Of a stretch of DNA of 64,000 nucleotides, positions 42,550-54,300 are shown piece after piece. The stretch covers positions 2,418,001 through 2,482,000 of the forward strand of contig JBLDXI010000015.1 of the NCBI GenBank assembly GCA_047495785.1, written 5' to 3'. Position numbers and translations under genes: made by a program. Position 1 is the first letter of the stretch. Every line of letters begins with the position of its first letter. The notes under the pieces are model-generated. The model did no database searches. It had not been told where the DNA came from and saw only the letters and a program-made list of their open reading frames with translations. This DNA is from Lepidodermella squamata (taxonomy: Eukaryota > Gastrotricha).

Positions 42550-43500
42550 TTAATAGTCGCTGAATTTCTTGGCTGAGGATTTATTGGTGGTAAATGAATA
42601 ATTCGGTCGATTTCTTGAATGAGAAAATTTCGGCCGAAATCTCGGTTGAAAAGCATTATTATTACTAGATTCGGTTCTTTCAATTTTGTATGACGAAATT
42701 TCTGTGGATAACGCGGATTTTTTGGCTGTGATATTGCTGTCTAGTGATTGCAGTTTGCCGATCGATTCAGCCAACATCGTTCTGGTGCCGTTCCACGTGA
42801 AGCAGATGGACTGAAGAAAATCGTTTAAGTACGATGAAATGCTCGCTAGGCCTTGAGAAATTTCCTCCAATGAATCCGTAAATTTCTATATAAAATAAAA
42901 ATAAACAAAATTTCATTAAAAAATCGTAATTTTTTGAAATGTTTCCTAAATATTTATCATAAAAAAATCTGAAAATGAATATTCAAGCTAATAAAATATT
43001 TCTGATCAAATTAATTGGAACAAAATTGGTTTTACCTTATTATCTTCGAATTTTTCCACTAGTCGGAGATTTTCGCTGAGCCGCAATAAATTTTCCAAAT
43101 TATTCCCCGTTCGAAACAATCCTTCTTCCGCTGGGGGTAATGACGGCTGAGAGCTGGAAACTTCGGGAGAATTATCATCAGTTTGAACACCGAAATTCTT
43201 CGATTCCATCATTTCAACACTAATATCACATTGCTGACTGAAATCGGCAGAGTCTAACGAAGATAAATCGTCCGTAAATGTGGCCATCGAAACACCGGTG
43301 AAATTGCGCCTAGTCTCAGCTTCCTCTTTAAATAATTTCAATTCAGCCATTTTTTCTTTCTCGGTCGCTAGGTATGATATCAGCTCGCGAACCGCCTTGA
43401 TAGTAGGCCATCGCTCGGATAAAAGCGAGATCAATTGTTGAGGAACGTCGCAAGCTGTGAGTTGCTCGATAAATTCATCACTCAACGAACGAGAGGACAT
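42550..43500 (-). CDS. Coiled-coil family protein A (two exons)
   Basis: Exon 1 is 43500-43036 and exon 2 is 42885-42550; the intron is 150 bp, phase 0. The product is 266 residues. The N-terminal helical segment EFIEQLTACDVPQQLISLLS...KAVRELISYLATEKEKMAEL is shared with genes B, F and G. Short coiled coils and a basic C-terminus (FRPKFSHSRNRPNYS) follow. It is paralogous to B over its whole length, but B has an extra intron. A TTTTAG acceptor lies 7 bases above the ATG. The TAA stop overlaps an AATAAA poly(A) signal. Not recognised. Confidence 0.78.
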
Positions 43501-43879
43501 AATTTTTCTAAAATCAGAGAGATGGAAAATTGTTTTGAAAAATCAGCATAGGAATTTAATAGAAATGTATTCGAGATGTAAAAATAAAAGAAAATACCTT
43601 GAGTTTAGTATACATAGATGAAAGCGTGGTATTGAGAACGTTCGTAAAAGAGGAAAGTATTGAACGTAGAGCCGCTTTTCTTGAGGTGCTCTATATCGGC
43701 TTCTTTTTTTACGAGCGCTCTCGCAATAAATTGCTGAATATTATAATTTTGAAGCGCATGAAATTTCAGTTTTGCAAGATATCGCTCATAAATAAAATCC
43801 TTCATGTGGCGCAGAGCGACCGATTTTTTTAAAAAAATTGCGCGCAACAAAAAATTAGACTGGAAGAGCAGGGTGCCCC

Positions 43880-44078
43880 GTAATTGGCAGACCGTCACAA
43901 CAGCAAATACCCAAAACAGCAAACGCGACAAAACGGCAACTTTTTCAACTGGCGACATAACAGCAGAATCACACTAGCATTGTAGGTTCTCGCTGTTTTG
44001 TTGCAAAATAAAAAAGTTGCTGTTTTGCCGCATTCGCTGTTCTGCGAAATTGCTGTTTTGTCGCCGTACCTCGTAATT
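43880..44078. repeat. Imperfect inverted repeat
   Basis: Arms at 43880-43938 and 44008-44078 pair imperfectly through AACAGCAA/TTGCTGTT and CGACAAAACGGCAACTTTTT-like units. It is a foldback element or MITE relic. Confidence 0.6.
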
Positions 44079-44182
44079 AACCCAATGAAATTCCATTGAA
44101 AAAAGAGAACCGAAATTCTAAAACCCAGGTGATTCTCAATCTGATGGCCTCAGGCAATTTAAAATGCCACTTAATTTTTATT

Positions 44183-44183
<1 letters not shown>

Positions 44184-44222
<39 letters not shown>
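44184..44222. repeat. (GA)n microsatellite
   Basis: About 19 uninterrupted GA units. Confidence 0.95.
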
Positions 44223-44226
<4 letters not shown>

Positions 44227-45442
44227 AAAATTAAAAAAAAATCCTATCAAGACAGGTAAAATACCGAAAATTACCGAACAGTTCTCATCGGGTTTTTCCG
44301 GGTCAGTGGATTTGCAATTCATGTTAGATTCTTAGAAAATTGGTAAGAAAGCTGAAATTCACCACAATTTCCGAATAATTCACAACCGCAAAATTAGAAA
44401 CTCGGAAAATAGTTGAGTTAGACACCCTGTATGTAATGACCTTGTGGCCCACCCTCAGATGCGGAGAGTGCGCTTCTTTGCCCTTTCTGAGTTTTAACTT
44501 TTCATGCAAGGATATAACAGTATTAAAAGTGACATTTACCCCGTGTAACCTTTACCAAGTCGGATAAAACGGCTTATGCAGGTGTACTCTCGACGTTGGC
44601 GCCCTCAACAATGTAACAAGAATATACGCATAAGAATCATATAAGAAATGAATTTTATCATGGATGCAAAAGGTAAATGCTAAACCGTGATTTATTGCTC
44701 TCGCGCTTTTAGCTGTTATTGTTGGCGCGTAGCATATTATATCGAGTATAACGGTGTCGCTTATATTAAGCTTGTTTACAGCTGCCGAGATATTGTTTAT
44801 AACGCATTATTATACCTGGCGCTGTGACGTGGTGCTGTCCGAACTATACGTCCACTGCGTTAAATGATGATATATCACAGCTTGAGGCTTATCGTATCAT
44901 GGCTTCAATTTCAACCAAAACAATGGATATGTGCCGAACCAGCTTTATTGTGAAAGCCATTGTACACCACACATTTTTAGTTATTTCCTAATTCGCAAAA
45001 AATATTCGGAATAATTACAGCGTGTCCCATACTTTTGCGCAACAAGGTTAAATTTTTTAATTTTTTTCCTGGAAATGAAACTCATTTTTTTTTAAATTGA
45101 ACCCGCCATCTATCCACTATCCGTGATTTTACCGAAAAAATTAAAAATTACTGGAAAAAACCCGATGGTAACTGATTCGGTTATTTTCGGTATTTTACTC
45201 TATTGGACCGAATTTCTCGGGATTTTTTAACCTCATCATTGTCAAACATTTATTTTCGAATTTTTTATTAGAATTCTCTAGAGATAATTTGACGTCGCCT
45301 CTCGTTTTAGAGTTTCAGATAAGATCTTATGGGACACCCTGTTCAACAAGAAAAATTAGGAAATAAAAAAAGTAATCCAAGATGATATTTATTCAAGAAA
45401 ATATAAACAAATATGAAAAAAAATTCGCAAAAATCATCGAGT

Positions 45443-46612
45443 TCAGGACTTTCGAGAACCATCCTCGCTGCATAGCCATCTCGTTGTATGGCGCCTCTGG
45501 AAATCCGGCGTCGTTTTGACGTCTCTCGAATTAAGGAGTGGGGGCGGCAGGCAAACTGGCTTCTTGTTCTCCGGACGCAGGGGGATGATCGCAGAAATTT
45601 CGTTGGTCAACGTGCTACTAATCAAGCCAACAAGGTTATCCAACGAACCGAGTTTTTCCATCGATTCGAATAGCAGTTGACCGTTCTCATCGCTCTTCAT
45701 AAGGCGGCTGTTCTTCGAGAAATTTTCCAGTTTCGAAGAGATTCTTGAAAGCGAGTAAGAAATCTCATCGAGTGATCGCAAAACTTTCTAAGAATTTAGA
45801 AAACATTAAGTAAAATATTCATTCCATCTTAATTGTTATTTTACCTTATTTCCATTGATTCTTTCAGTAATTCTGAGAGTTTCGCTGAGATGTAGCTTGT
45901 TCTGCGCATTTGTGAGTTCGAAATTTAGGCGCGTGATGTTACCCTTGAAGTGCAAAATTTCCTGGATTTTGTCGCCGGATGATTCGCCCAACTCAACTTG
46001 CAAGCCAACATCCCTTATTTTCGGCATCTTACGATAAACATCGGCTTGTTGACTGAAATCAGCTCGCCGCTTGGTTGAAGGCCGATTGGTTTCCAACGGT
46101 GATTCATACTCTTAAACAAAAAAATCGAATGTTGGTTAAAATTTGAATAATTTGAACACAAATTAAAAAATTATTCCCACGCCCTTAATTTCAAGGAATC
46201 TTATTTCATGAGAAATTATTCAACCCATATCGATTCCAGGTATCGATTTTGAAAATGAGTGATTCTTTCCGATATTGGACATTAATAATAATTTACAATT
46301 TTTAAATATACCAAAGCGGTCGGTGGGTTTCTCGGGAAATGACTTCGAGCTACTAGTCTTAGATCCGCCTCCCAGCTCTGCGTTGTCGGTATTTGTCCCA
46401 ATCGTAACGGCGGTTGATTTAGCTTCGATAATTTCATCCTTGAATTGCTGCAATTCGGCCAGTTTTTTCTTCTCCTCGGCTAGGTAGGTTACCAGCTCGC
46501 GGACCGCCTTGATTGTCGGCCATCGTTCGGAAAAGGACGATATCAAAGATTCAGGCAAATCGCAGGTTCTCAATTGTTCGATCAGCTCTTCACTCTTCGA
46601 ACGGGCTGACAT
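45443..46612 (-). CDS. Coiled-coil family protein B (three exons)
   Basis: Exons are 46612-46312, 46110-45845 and 45787-45443, with introns of 201 and 57 bp whose phases agree (1, then 0). The product is 303 residues from MSARSKSEELIEQL. The N-terminal segment with SERWPTIKAVRELVTYLAEE matches gene A closely. A middle region contains RADFSQQADV, also similar to A (ADFSQQCDI). The C-terminal exon is SLDEISYSLSRISSKL and aligns with A's second exon. A and B are a tandem pair; intron 1 was gained in B or lost in A. Not recognised. Confidence 0.76.
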
Positions 46613-47311
46613 TATTTTCACAAATAACATAAATCCTAAAATGAAAAAATTGCAAGTGAATCAGCCAAAATCGCCGCTAAGCGGTAGAAATAATTCGCTA
46701 AATTTTTTATTCATTTCAGTGATCATGAACAAAGTTAATTAGTTATACAGATCAGGATGCGAGTTGAATGATTCATTCATGAATTTCATGATGGAAATAA
46801 ATGGTTTTTCACTTATTTTCTTTAATTTTGTCCAGCTACCTAATTAATGCTTCATCACTAATGACTTTAATTAGCGCAGCTGCAGTGTTTTGCGCATTTG
46901 TTGCTTTGGTCAATTAGCGCGTCGGCCGGCGATCCATTGTTATAACCTTGAAACCACGATTTGAATTAAGGAAATAGATTTTGCTACAAGATTTGTAAAA
47001 TTTCCACCACGCTCAGCATCGAGGTTTTACAGGTGATAAGAGAAGGTTTTTATAAGTTGCTTCCATTTATTTGAATTAAGTACTTAATTAAGAGCTTCAT
47101 AATTTCAGCTCGAGGCGTCGTATTTATTTTGATCCACTTGTTACATACATATGTTTTGGATTCGATTATATCATCAAGTTTGTTTGCAAGTATTGTTTAT
47201 TGTTTTATATTATTTCTTTGAATAATGTCCATATTGTATTTGAGATTCAAATCAAGATGCGAAATTTGCGAAATTGTGTTTTTTCATGCATTTTGGTCAG
47301 TGAGTAGTTGT
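46613..47311. other. Intergenic
   Basis: No gene or repeat seen. Confidence 0.4.
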
Positions 47312-47778
47312 TCAATTTTCGGTAGGTTCGCATTTGATGCATGGTCCGCGATCATAACAGCAAGATGTGGAAGGTCCAGCGTCCAAATTATTGTTATTCC
47401 GTGATTTCAGAGCCTTGTTAGGTCCAGGATTTTCTTTAGAACTATTCAACAACTTCGCGTTGCCTGCTAATTGCACTATCACAGAAAAATTGAAAAAAAT
47501 TATAACGAAATTGAAAAACGAAAATTACCTTTCGTGTTCAAATTACCCTTGGCCGTTGCCTCTCTAGACTTCCTAGCAGTGAGTTTATGCAGCTCGGCGG
47601 TTAGCTCTAGTATCTTTTTATCTCTGGCAACAATTTGATCACGCCAGGTCTTGAATTCGTCTACAAGTGCCTTCTGAGCTAGTGGTGTAAGTGTATTACG
47701 GCGAGAAATGTGCAGAATCAGCGCCTGCTTTACATTCAATTCTTCCAATTGCTTGCCGAAGTCTTCGTACCAGGGCAT
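47312..47778 (-). CDS. Small coiled-coil family protein C (two exons)
   Basis: Exon 1 is 47778-47529 and exon 2 is 47475-47312, with a 53-bp phase-1 intron. The product is 137 residues from MPWYEDFGKQLEELNVKQ; an upstream in-frame Met at 47802 would add eight. A helical N-terminal segment (LTPLAQKALVDEFKTWRDQI) leads into a coiled coil (ILELTAELHKLTARK) and a Cys-containing tail (STSCCYDRGPCIKCEPTEN). The N-terminus looks like a short version of the segment in A, B, F and G, though the match is weak. Confidence 0.65.
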
Positions 47779-49463
47779 CGTTATTTTCTTGTGATTGAGC
47801 ATGACTTGGAAATTATCAAAAGAGCTACAGAAGTCGATAAAACTTTGGATGAATGAATCGAAAATTGAGTGATAATATTATTTTAACGATAAGTTGAAAA
47901 CTTTATTTGTCGAAAAACGCTCATTCTTAAATTGAAAACTATTGAAATTATAGCCCCAGAAGTTGTAATGTAAAATTTTATGTTTATTAGGAAACAGTCG
48001 ACGCGATGATGAGTGCGCTTCATTTGATTATCACCCGCTCAAGGAATAAAATAGCGAGCGCATACAACGTTAAGGTGGATGAAATTTTGAAAATCGCGCG
48101 TTTTGGTGAGCGGTGGTAATAATTAACGATGCACGTGACTCAGTTACGCGCTATCCGCGGCAACCACAGATTAAAACGTAAACTAAACGCAATTTCAGAA
48201 AATGGAGTAAATGACGAAATGCGCCTAAAATTCGGCCCTTTATATAGGCTGCGGGTGTAAGATAATTGCCCCCTGTCACGTGCCGCTTTGACAGGTGTGT
48301 GAGATTAATGTGCGAGAAACATGCAATATTCATGTAACAGGTCTTTTAATTACCCTCGCCGCGATCTAATATTGCGCAACGTGCGGCATTTTGGCGCGCG
48401 AGAATTTTCAATTGCGCATATTATATCGATTTGTTGTCGCCATTTATGGGTTTCCGAACATTTAGTTACATAACCGGCTTGTAAATTCTCGCCACTAATT
48501 AGTGTCAAAGCATGTTACAGCGCCGACCAGGAGCTGACAGGAGGTAATTAAAATGCCTCCACATCCTATTCATATTTATGCCATTTATGCCAACTTTCTG
48601 AAATTTCGATATGACTACGGCTCCTGTGTTTGATTACGCTACGGAAAGAGCAAGCCGCCGCCTTGCGACTTGCAAGCCAATTGTCACGCTAGCGACGTTT
48701 TTCTTCAGCTAAATTTGGCTATCGGTTTAATGCCCCTGTGACGGTAATTATTTATCCCTATACCAAGAACAATCCTTTTCTTACAACAAGGCTGTTACCA
48801 CTCGGTGAAAATGGATTCTACCGCTACAGGTGTTAATTTTACCATAAGCGATTTTATCTACACCAAAGAATGGCAGCTCGCACCTTTCTCGACTGAAAGC
48901 CGCGCGTCACAAACGCTGCTAGTCTTCCGATGCCGCTGTAACACCATCAGCTCTCACTTCACCAGCAGTCGGTAACCTAAGGTGTTTAGCCATTCAATTA
49001 CCGACATCATTTATGTCATAACCTATAAAGCAACAGTACTTGGTCAGTACTTCCTCGTGTGTCGCTATTTAAATTTACCGTAGAGACATTTTACCTCAAT
49101 GTGAAATCTATTTTTGCTCGAATTTATCTTGCATTATGAGATTATTTCATCCAAATTTTAACTTGAATTTACTGGCGAATCTCGGAACTCAAGAGGAGGC
49201 TGAATATGCAAATTAGCATCCCAAGTTAACCGCTAATTATCGAAACGCGTTAGATAACCTGCAATCATAAAAAAGGCGAAAATTCTCAAAATTTGCTGTA
49301 AAATTAGGAGCAAGAATAATCGTACCCATCTTAATTTATAATTTCAAAATTCTTCCACCAGAAGCTGATTTTACAATCTTCGGAAATTATAGAACCACCA
49401 AAATCACCATCAAATCGTGGCTCATCATTTCTTGCGATTTATTATCATATTTTCCTGATCATC
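47779..49463. other. Intergenic
   Basis: No gene seen. Confidence 0.4.
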
Positions 49464-50505
49464 TCAAATAACTTGTTCGTGTAAACTGCTGGCATCTGCC
49501 ACTGTGAACATGACTTTTGAAGTCTTCACCGAGCTTAGATCAGCCGATTTGCTGCGGCGGATGGGCTGAAAGGCGGCGTCCTCGCTAGGCGCAACCGACT
49601 CGAGCAGATAGCTGAGAAATTGGCGCGAATCCGGCGCCGGAAGCCGCGGACTTCTCCGGCCTAATTGCCGCTTTATTTCATAACCGAGCTGCTCGAATCG
49701 CTCCTGATAAAATCGAATGGCTTTCGACTGCTCCTAAATTCAAAAATAATTGCATAAACAAAAATGAAAAAAATCCACCTTAATAAATATAAATTTTTTT
49801 AATATAAATTTGAAAAAATTAATGCAGTACCTTAACAGTATTAATTAACGTTAAGGTTAATTAACAGTACCTTAACGGTTTTGGTAATTAAAAAATATTT
49901 TTAAAAATTTGTAAAATTTTTAAATTAACTCTAATTCATACCTCAATGACTGAATTTCGTTCAGCTAATTTTCCTGAACAAGAGCAATTGGTCAACGAAT
50001 TGGATTTTCGCCACGGCGCTCCTGTTCCATAGACAGAAAAAGCACTTCGATGATCAGGCGAAGTCGGCTTGGAATTATTCGTAATTTCTTGCAAAACCGT
50101 CTGCCGTTTCGAACTGTTCAAAATTTCGGCCAATTTCCGCCGCTCACTCTCGAGCTTCTTCTCCGCCTCTTCCAACCGGCCGCGCCATTGAATTGTCAAT
50201 TTCGTCACAGCTTGCTCCCACTGCCGCCGTTCCGCCTCAAGCTCGGCTATTTTCGCGTCTCGCACATCGATCGCCTCGTTGAGCGCGCGTTCGCTTTCGG
50301 CCGAAAATGCGCGCAAATCTTCGAAATCGGCCTCGAGTTGAATGAGACGCGCTCGCAGGGCTAGGTTTTCAACCTCGACCGACGTGGCCCTTTGACGTTC
50401 AAGCAGCAACAAATCATGCGTGCCTTCCAATTGCGTCTTCAACGCAGCTAGCAAATAATCGAAATTCGTCCTTGGCGTGTCCATTAAAATCGCATTTTTC
50501 TCCAC
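49464..50505 (-). CDS. Coiled-coil protein D (two exons)
   Basis: Exon 1 is 50505-49942 and exon 2 is 49733-49464; the intron is 208 bp, phase 0. The product is 277 residues. A coiled coil spans about residues 30-140 (LRARLIQLEADFEDLRAFS and RDAKIAELEAERRQWEQAV). A Ser/Arg-rich C-terminal half follows with RRSPRLPAPDSRQFLSYLL. It is paralogous to gene E (same LEAE...RD.RI.ELEA register). The start could be the first Met (50505) or MDTPRTNF at residue 8. Not recognised. Confidence 0.72.
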
Positions 50506-51271
50506 AGGAACAAGTGCAGATTATCGAAGGGAGAAAATCGCAAAAAATGGGCAAAAGGCTAATATTTTTATATACACCTTTTTATAGCTTTCAAGGTGGT
50601 TGGTGTTCCGATAGGTATATAATCGGTTGTTTTTCAGCACGCCAAGGGCACTTTTTATCTTCTCGAGATGGTCGAATAGATAGATAGATGCATCAGCGTT
50701 TTTTGGCGCGGCGCTATGAGTTATGATTATCGATATTAAATGCAGGCCGTTTATTGGTAATAGGCGTTTATAATTGGAAACATAAATATACCAGACATCG
50801 GTTTTTTAAGTGCTGAGGTGGAGTTTTTTATACACAAGCGGAAGATAATAAAATAACACAGCTCAGCCTATCAAAATTCTTATTACCAATAATAATTTTT
50901 GAAATTTGATATCAATATCAACATGCAGGTTGATCCAATCCAAATATCATACCGGCAATCGGCGATTTTATGATCAATCAATTACGACTCGATTTCCAAG
51001 ATTGCCAGCTCAATTTAACTAGAAAATTATTTTTCTCGATTAATCGAATTATTAATTTTTGAACTGTTCGATATGCAGGTTCTTTCCTATTCGTATTCTA
51101 TTGTGGAATTGCCGACATTTTTCTGCGATTTTGAATCAAATTCAGGATAAATAATTATTACAAATTAGCCACATTTTGATAATTGAAATTTTACTTCGAA
51201 ATTAACAACGATTCGGTCTAATAATGCGATCAATTATTTTTCACCGAGCATTTTAAACTGTTCTCCAATGT
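50506..51271. other. Intergenic
   Basis: No gene or repeat seen. Confidence 0.4.
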
Positions 51272-51877
51272 CTAGCCATCATAAGTGTCGCGCCAGTTGC
51301 ATCGACTAGTATATTGGACTCGTTTTGAAGAATCAGCCGCGGAATCGTCGGGACAGGACTGAGTGAGGTTCGCAACTCGCGATCCTTGAAGAAACAGCCA
51401 TTGTTGATTGGCATTCGGCGATTGCTTAACCAATTTATACGCGAAATTATCGATTTTCTCCCGATCGCTGTAATAAGATGGCTGGCTCTCACCCTATAAT
51501 TTGACAAAATTAAAAACAAAATAGAAAAATCATTGCTTAAATGCCTGTTTTGTAAGTTCTGCAACAGCGGATTCCCATTTTCGGCACCTAGCTTCGAGTT
51601 CGAGGATCCGAGTATCTCGGAAGACAATAGCTTCTTTAAGCGCTTTCTCCTTAGCCGCAGAAGAGGCACGCACTTCCTGAAGCTCTGCCTCCAATTGCCA
51701 GATTTGATTTTGAAGATTAGGCTGGCTGATAGCTGAATGCTGACTCACAACAGCCCTCGAATTCTGTTGCCTCTGTTGCGTCAACAGCGACAGCAAGTTG
51801 TTCGTCTCATCCTGCCTGTTCTTCAGAGCTGTTAGAATGTTGTCTAAATCAGGCTGCTGAGGCGTATAGGAACTCAT
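51272..51877 (-). CDS. Coiled-coil protein E (probable GC-AG intron)
   Basis: Exon 1 is 51877-51545, from MSSYTPQQPDLDNILTAL, and carries a coiled coil matching gene D. The frame reaches a stop 15-20 bases later, with no GT after the conserved VAELTKQ. A GC donor (CAG|GCATTT) paired with TTATAG at 51494 gives exact phase 0. It joins a 73-codon open exon 51493-51272 (GESQPSYYSDREKIDN) ending TAG. The 184-residue product would then be about the size of the coiled-coil half of D plus a short tail. Without that intron the protein is 115 residues. The non-canonical donor makes exon 2 uncertain. Confidence 0.55.
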
Positions 51878-52398
51878 AGCGAATATGAAATGAAAGGATT
51901 TTTCGATATAAAGAGTGCGTGGTATAAACTGCTTTGCACTCTTGGTGGTTATTTCCACGCTCCTGCTGCGTCTGTTATTACCTGTTGTTATCGGCTATGT
52001 TATTTATGTTAAACACTTTCCGCTCGACAGCCGTGTTGCACGAGGTGGGCTTATGATAATAAGATAAGCAGTTGGTTGCTGGCATCAATCATCATTCAGC
52101 CGCATTGTGGTTTTCGAGGTTAGAAATCCGCAGCAAAAATTGGACAAAATTAACACAAAACAGGTTTTATTCACAGAACAAAAACAAAAATCAACATAAA
52201 CACTGAAATTGAAATTATGAACAATATTAATTTTTTTTAATATGTTTTCATAAATTTTTCAATTTTTTCAATTTTAATTTTTTTCGTATATTACTAGTTA
52301 ATTAATATATCGAAAACCAATAGATAATATTGGATACATATTTTATGAAAATATATGGTAATGTTATTTCGTCTTTTCTGATGGAGGATCGAATGTCC
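51878..52398. other. Intergenic
   Basis: AT-rich; no gene seen. Confidence 0.4.
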
Positions 52399-54300
52399 TC
52401 AGTTCGATCCAAGCTGCATCACCGGGGAGGTTCCGCAACTGCTGCTCAGTGACATCGAATCACTGAGCTCTCCCCTCAAGTCCCCTTCGGCAATCGATCG
52501 ATCCCCATCTCCAGTCAGAGCGCTGTGAAGTCTTAAGCAAAACGTATGAACGTTGTTCCGGGTGAATACAAAGCCCGGCGTGTTGTTCAAGAAAAACGTG
52601 ATTCCTTCGTAGACTTCTTTGATCCGGCGCAGCTTGTACTCGGCTGCGTTCAGTCGCTCCTCCAGGTCGTCTGGCGTCACGGCTGATGATGAATTCACAG
52701 TCATGACGTAGGGTGTTCTTGCCAAATCATCGCTGTCATTTAACTTACCTAAAGATGAGCCGAGGATGCGCCGCTTCCGCGTCAAGCCAACCATGACTGT
52801 TTCAATCGTCAACGATCCGAGATTGCTAGACTGTTGAGTCATCCTACTCTCTACCCCCTCATCGCGCGCTTGCTCCTTAGCATCTAGCTTTTGCTTAAGC
52901 ATGCGTGAAGTCTGGTATAAGTCTTGATATCGCTTCTTTTCGGCTTCGAGACTTTTTCTAGCTTCATCAACAGCTTTGGCCTGGTTTTCTTTATCAGCCT
53001 CAAGTTCGGCTAGTTTTATTTTCGCCTCTTTTAACGACTCGGTATCCGCCTCGCATTCCAATAGAAGCTTCGTTACGTAAAACTGAAGGTCGACGTTTTT
53101 GGCCCTCAGCTCAGCATTTTCCTCCTCGACCTTGCCTTTCGCGATCAATTTCTCCTCAGCTGCTTCGTATTTCGCCTCGGCCTCGCTTAATTTTGCCTCG
53201 ATTTCGGCTAGTTTAGTTTTAAAATCTTGCTCCGAATTATTTTCCAGTCGCTTAATCATCGCATTGCTTCGAGCCAGTTTCTCAGTTAAATTCATGACAT
53301 TATTCTTCGCATCCTTCAATTCTGCGTCGAGGGCCTCGATTTTCGTGTTCTTCCGATTTCGAACGTCGTGGAAAGTCTTCTTCAATTCCTCGTGGTCTAG
53401 GTACAATTGGTCGTAGTTAGTCGCTTTGCTCTCAAATTCCGCCAGTCGTTTTCGCAGAGCTCGAAGCTTCTCCTCAACCTCAACATTCTGCTGGTCGATT
53501 TCTTTGGTTTTTGCCTCGACCGTCTGCTCGAGCTCGGCAATTCTCGCAGCTGATTCTGACTTGTTCTTTTCGATAATTTTGCTGTTGATCGCCTCGATTT
53601 CATTCATCGACTTCTTCCAGGCAGCTGTTTGCTTTTTGAAGAACGCCCGTTCCTTCTCAATCGATTTCTGCTTGTTTTCGAGATCTTTGTTCGTAGACGT
53701 GAGCTTTTCGACCTCCGCCTCGAGCTCGGCAATTTTGGAACCAGTAAAGTCCTTTTCAGCATCGATCTTTGCCTTCAGGTCTGATTGGCTTTGTTTGAGT
53801 TCCTCCTCCAGACTAGCAATTTTGGCCTTCAGTTCGGCGATTTCAGCGTTGAAAACGTCCTCCTTAATTCTTGTTTGGTCGGCCTCTTCCTGAGCAACAA
53901 GTTGCTGTTCAGTGATTTGATCCACGAGTTGGCGATTCGAGTGGGTCAAATCGTTGTTTTGGTTTCGGAGTAGTTCGAGTTCCTCCGAAAGTTGGCCAAT
54001 TACCAGCTTCTGCGCATCATGCTGCGCACGCATCGCCTCATAAGCGTCCTTAGCAACGGCATTTTCGCGCGCCTTCTCTATCTCCTCTTTCAAGCTATCG
54101 CGCTCGGCTTTCACGCCGTACAGAGTCGAGCGTAGAGCTCGCTCAAAGCGTGAAAATTCTACCGCCATCTTAATGATACCCTCAACAACTTGCCTATCAA
54201 CGGGTTGTGACGCGTTCAGAACAGCCGTTGCCAGGTAGCTTTCGACTCCAGACTCGGCCATTTGTCTCCGCAAGTCAGCTTCCGATAGATCGCTCGCCAT
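52399..54300 (-). CDS. Long coiled-coil protein F
   Basis: Intronless, 633 residues. Residues 1-60 are the family's helical segment (QMAESGVESYLATAVLN and GIIKMAVEFSRFERAL). Residues about 60-475 are a nearly continuous coiled coil with Glu/Lys/Ala heptads (KLAEIEAKLSEAEAKYEAAE). A linker with TRKRRILGSS follows. A predicted globular segment spans about 540-600 (LNAAEYKLRRIKEVYEGITF, then TPGFVFTRNNVHTFCLRLHS). The tail is Ser-rich. There is no motor, kinase or membrane segment. It could be a cytoskeletal, centrosomal or chromosomal structural protein; this is inferred from architecture only. Confidence 0.8.
   Translation of the reverse strand: MASDLSEADLRRQMAESGVESYLATAVLNASQPVDRQVVEGIIKMAVEFSRFERALRSTLYGVKAERDSLKEEIEKARENAVAKDAYEAMRAQHDAQKLVIGQLSEELELLRNQNNDLTHSNRQLVDQITEQQLVAQEEADQTRIKEDVFNAEIAELKAKIASLEEELKQSQSDLKAKIDAEKDFTGSKIAELEAEVEKLTSTNKDLENKQKSIEKERAFFKKQTAAWKKSMNEIEAINSKIIEKNKSESAARIAELEQTVEAKTKEIDQQNVEVEEKLRALRKRLAEFESKATNYDQLYLDHEELKKTFHDVRNRKNTKIEALDAELKDAKNNVMNLTEKLARSNAMIKRLENNSEQDFKTKLAEIEAKLSEAEAKYEAAEEKLIAKGKVEEENAELRAKNVDLQFYVTKLLLECEADTESLKEAKIKLAELEADKENQAKAVDEARKSLEAEKKRYQDLYQTSRMLKQKLDAKEQARDEGVESRMTQQSSNLGSLTIETVMVGLTRKRRILGSSLGKLNDSDDLARTPYVMTVNSSSAVTPDDLEERLNAAEYKLRRIKEVYEGITFFLNNTPGFVFTRNNVHTFCLRLHSALTGDGDRSIAEGDLRGELSDSMSLSSSCGTSPVMQLGSN

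Larger units (their letters stand above)
43501..45442. other. Intergenic with inverted repeat and GA microsatellite
   Basis: See 43880-44078 and 44184-44222. No gene supported elsewhere. Confidence 0.45.

Noticed and set aside
43605-43958. 117-codon minus-strand frame with a hydrophobic start
   Set aside because: It runs through an inverted repeat and has no family match; probably chance.
53099-53893. Long Ser/Ala/Phe-rich plus-strand frames
   Set aside because: Antisense shadows of the Glu/Lys-rich coiled coil of gene F.
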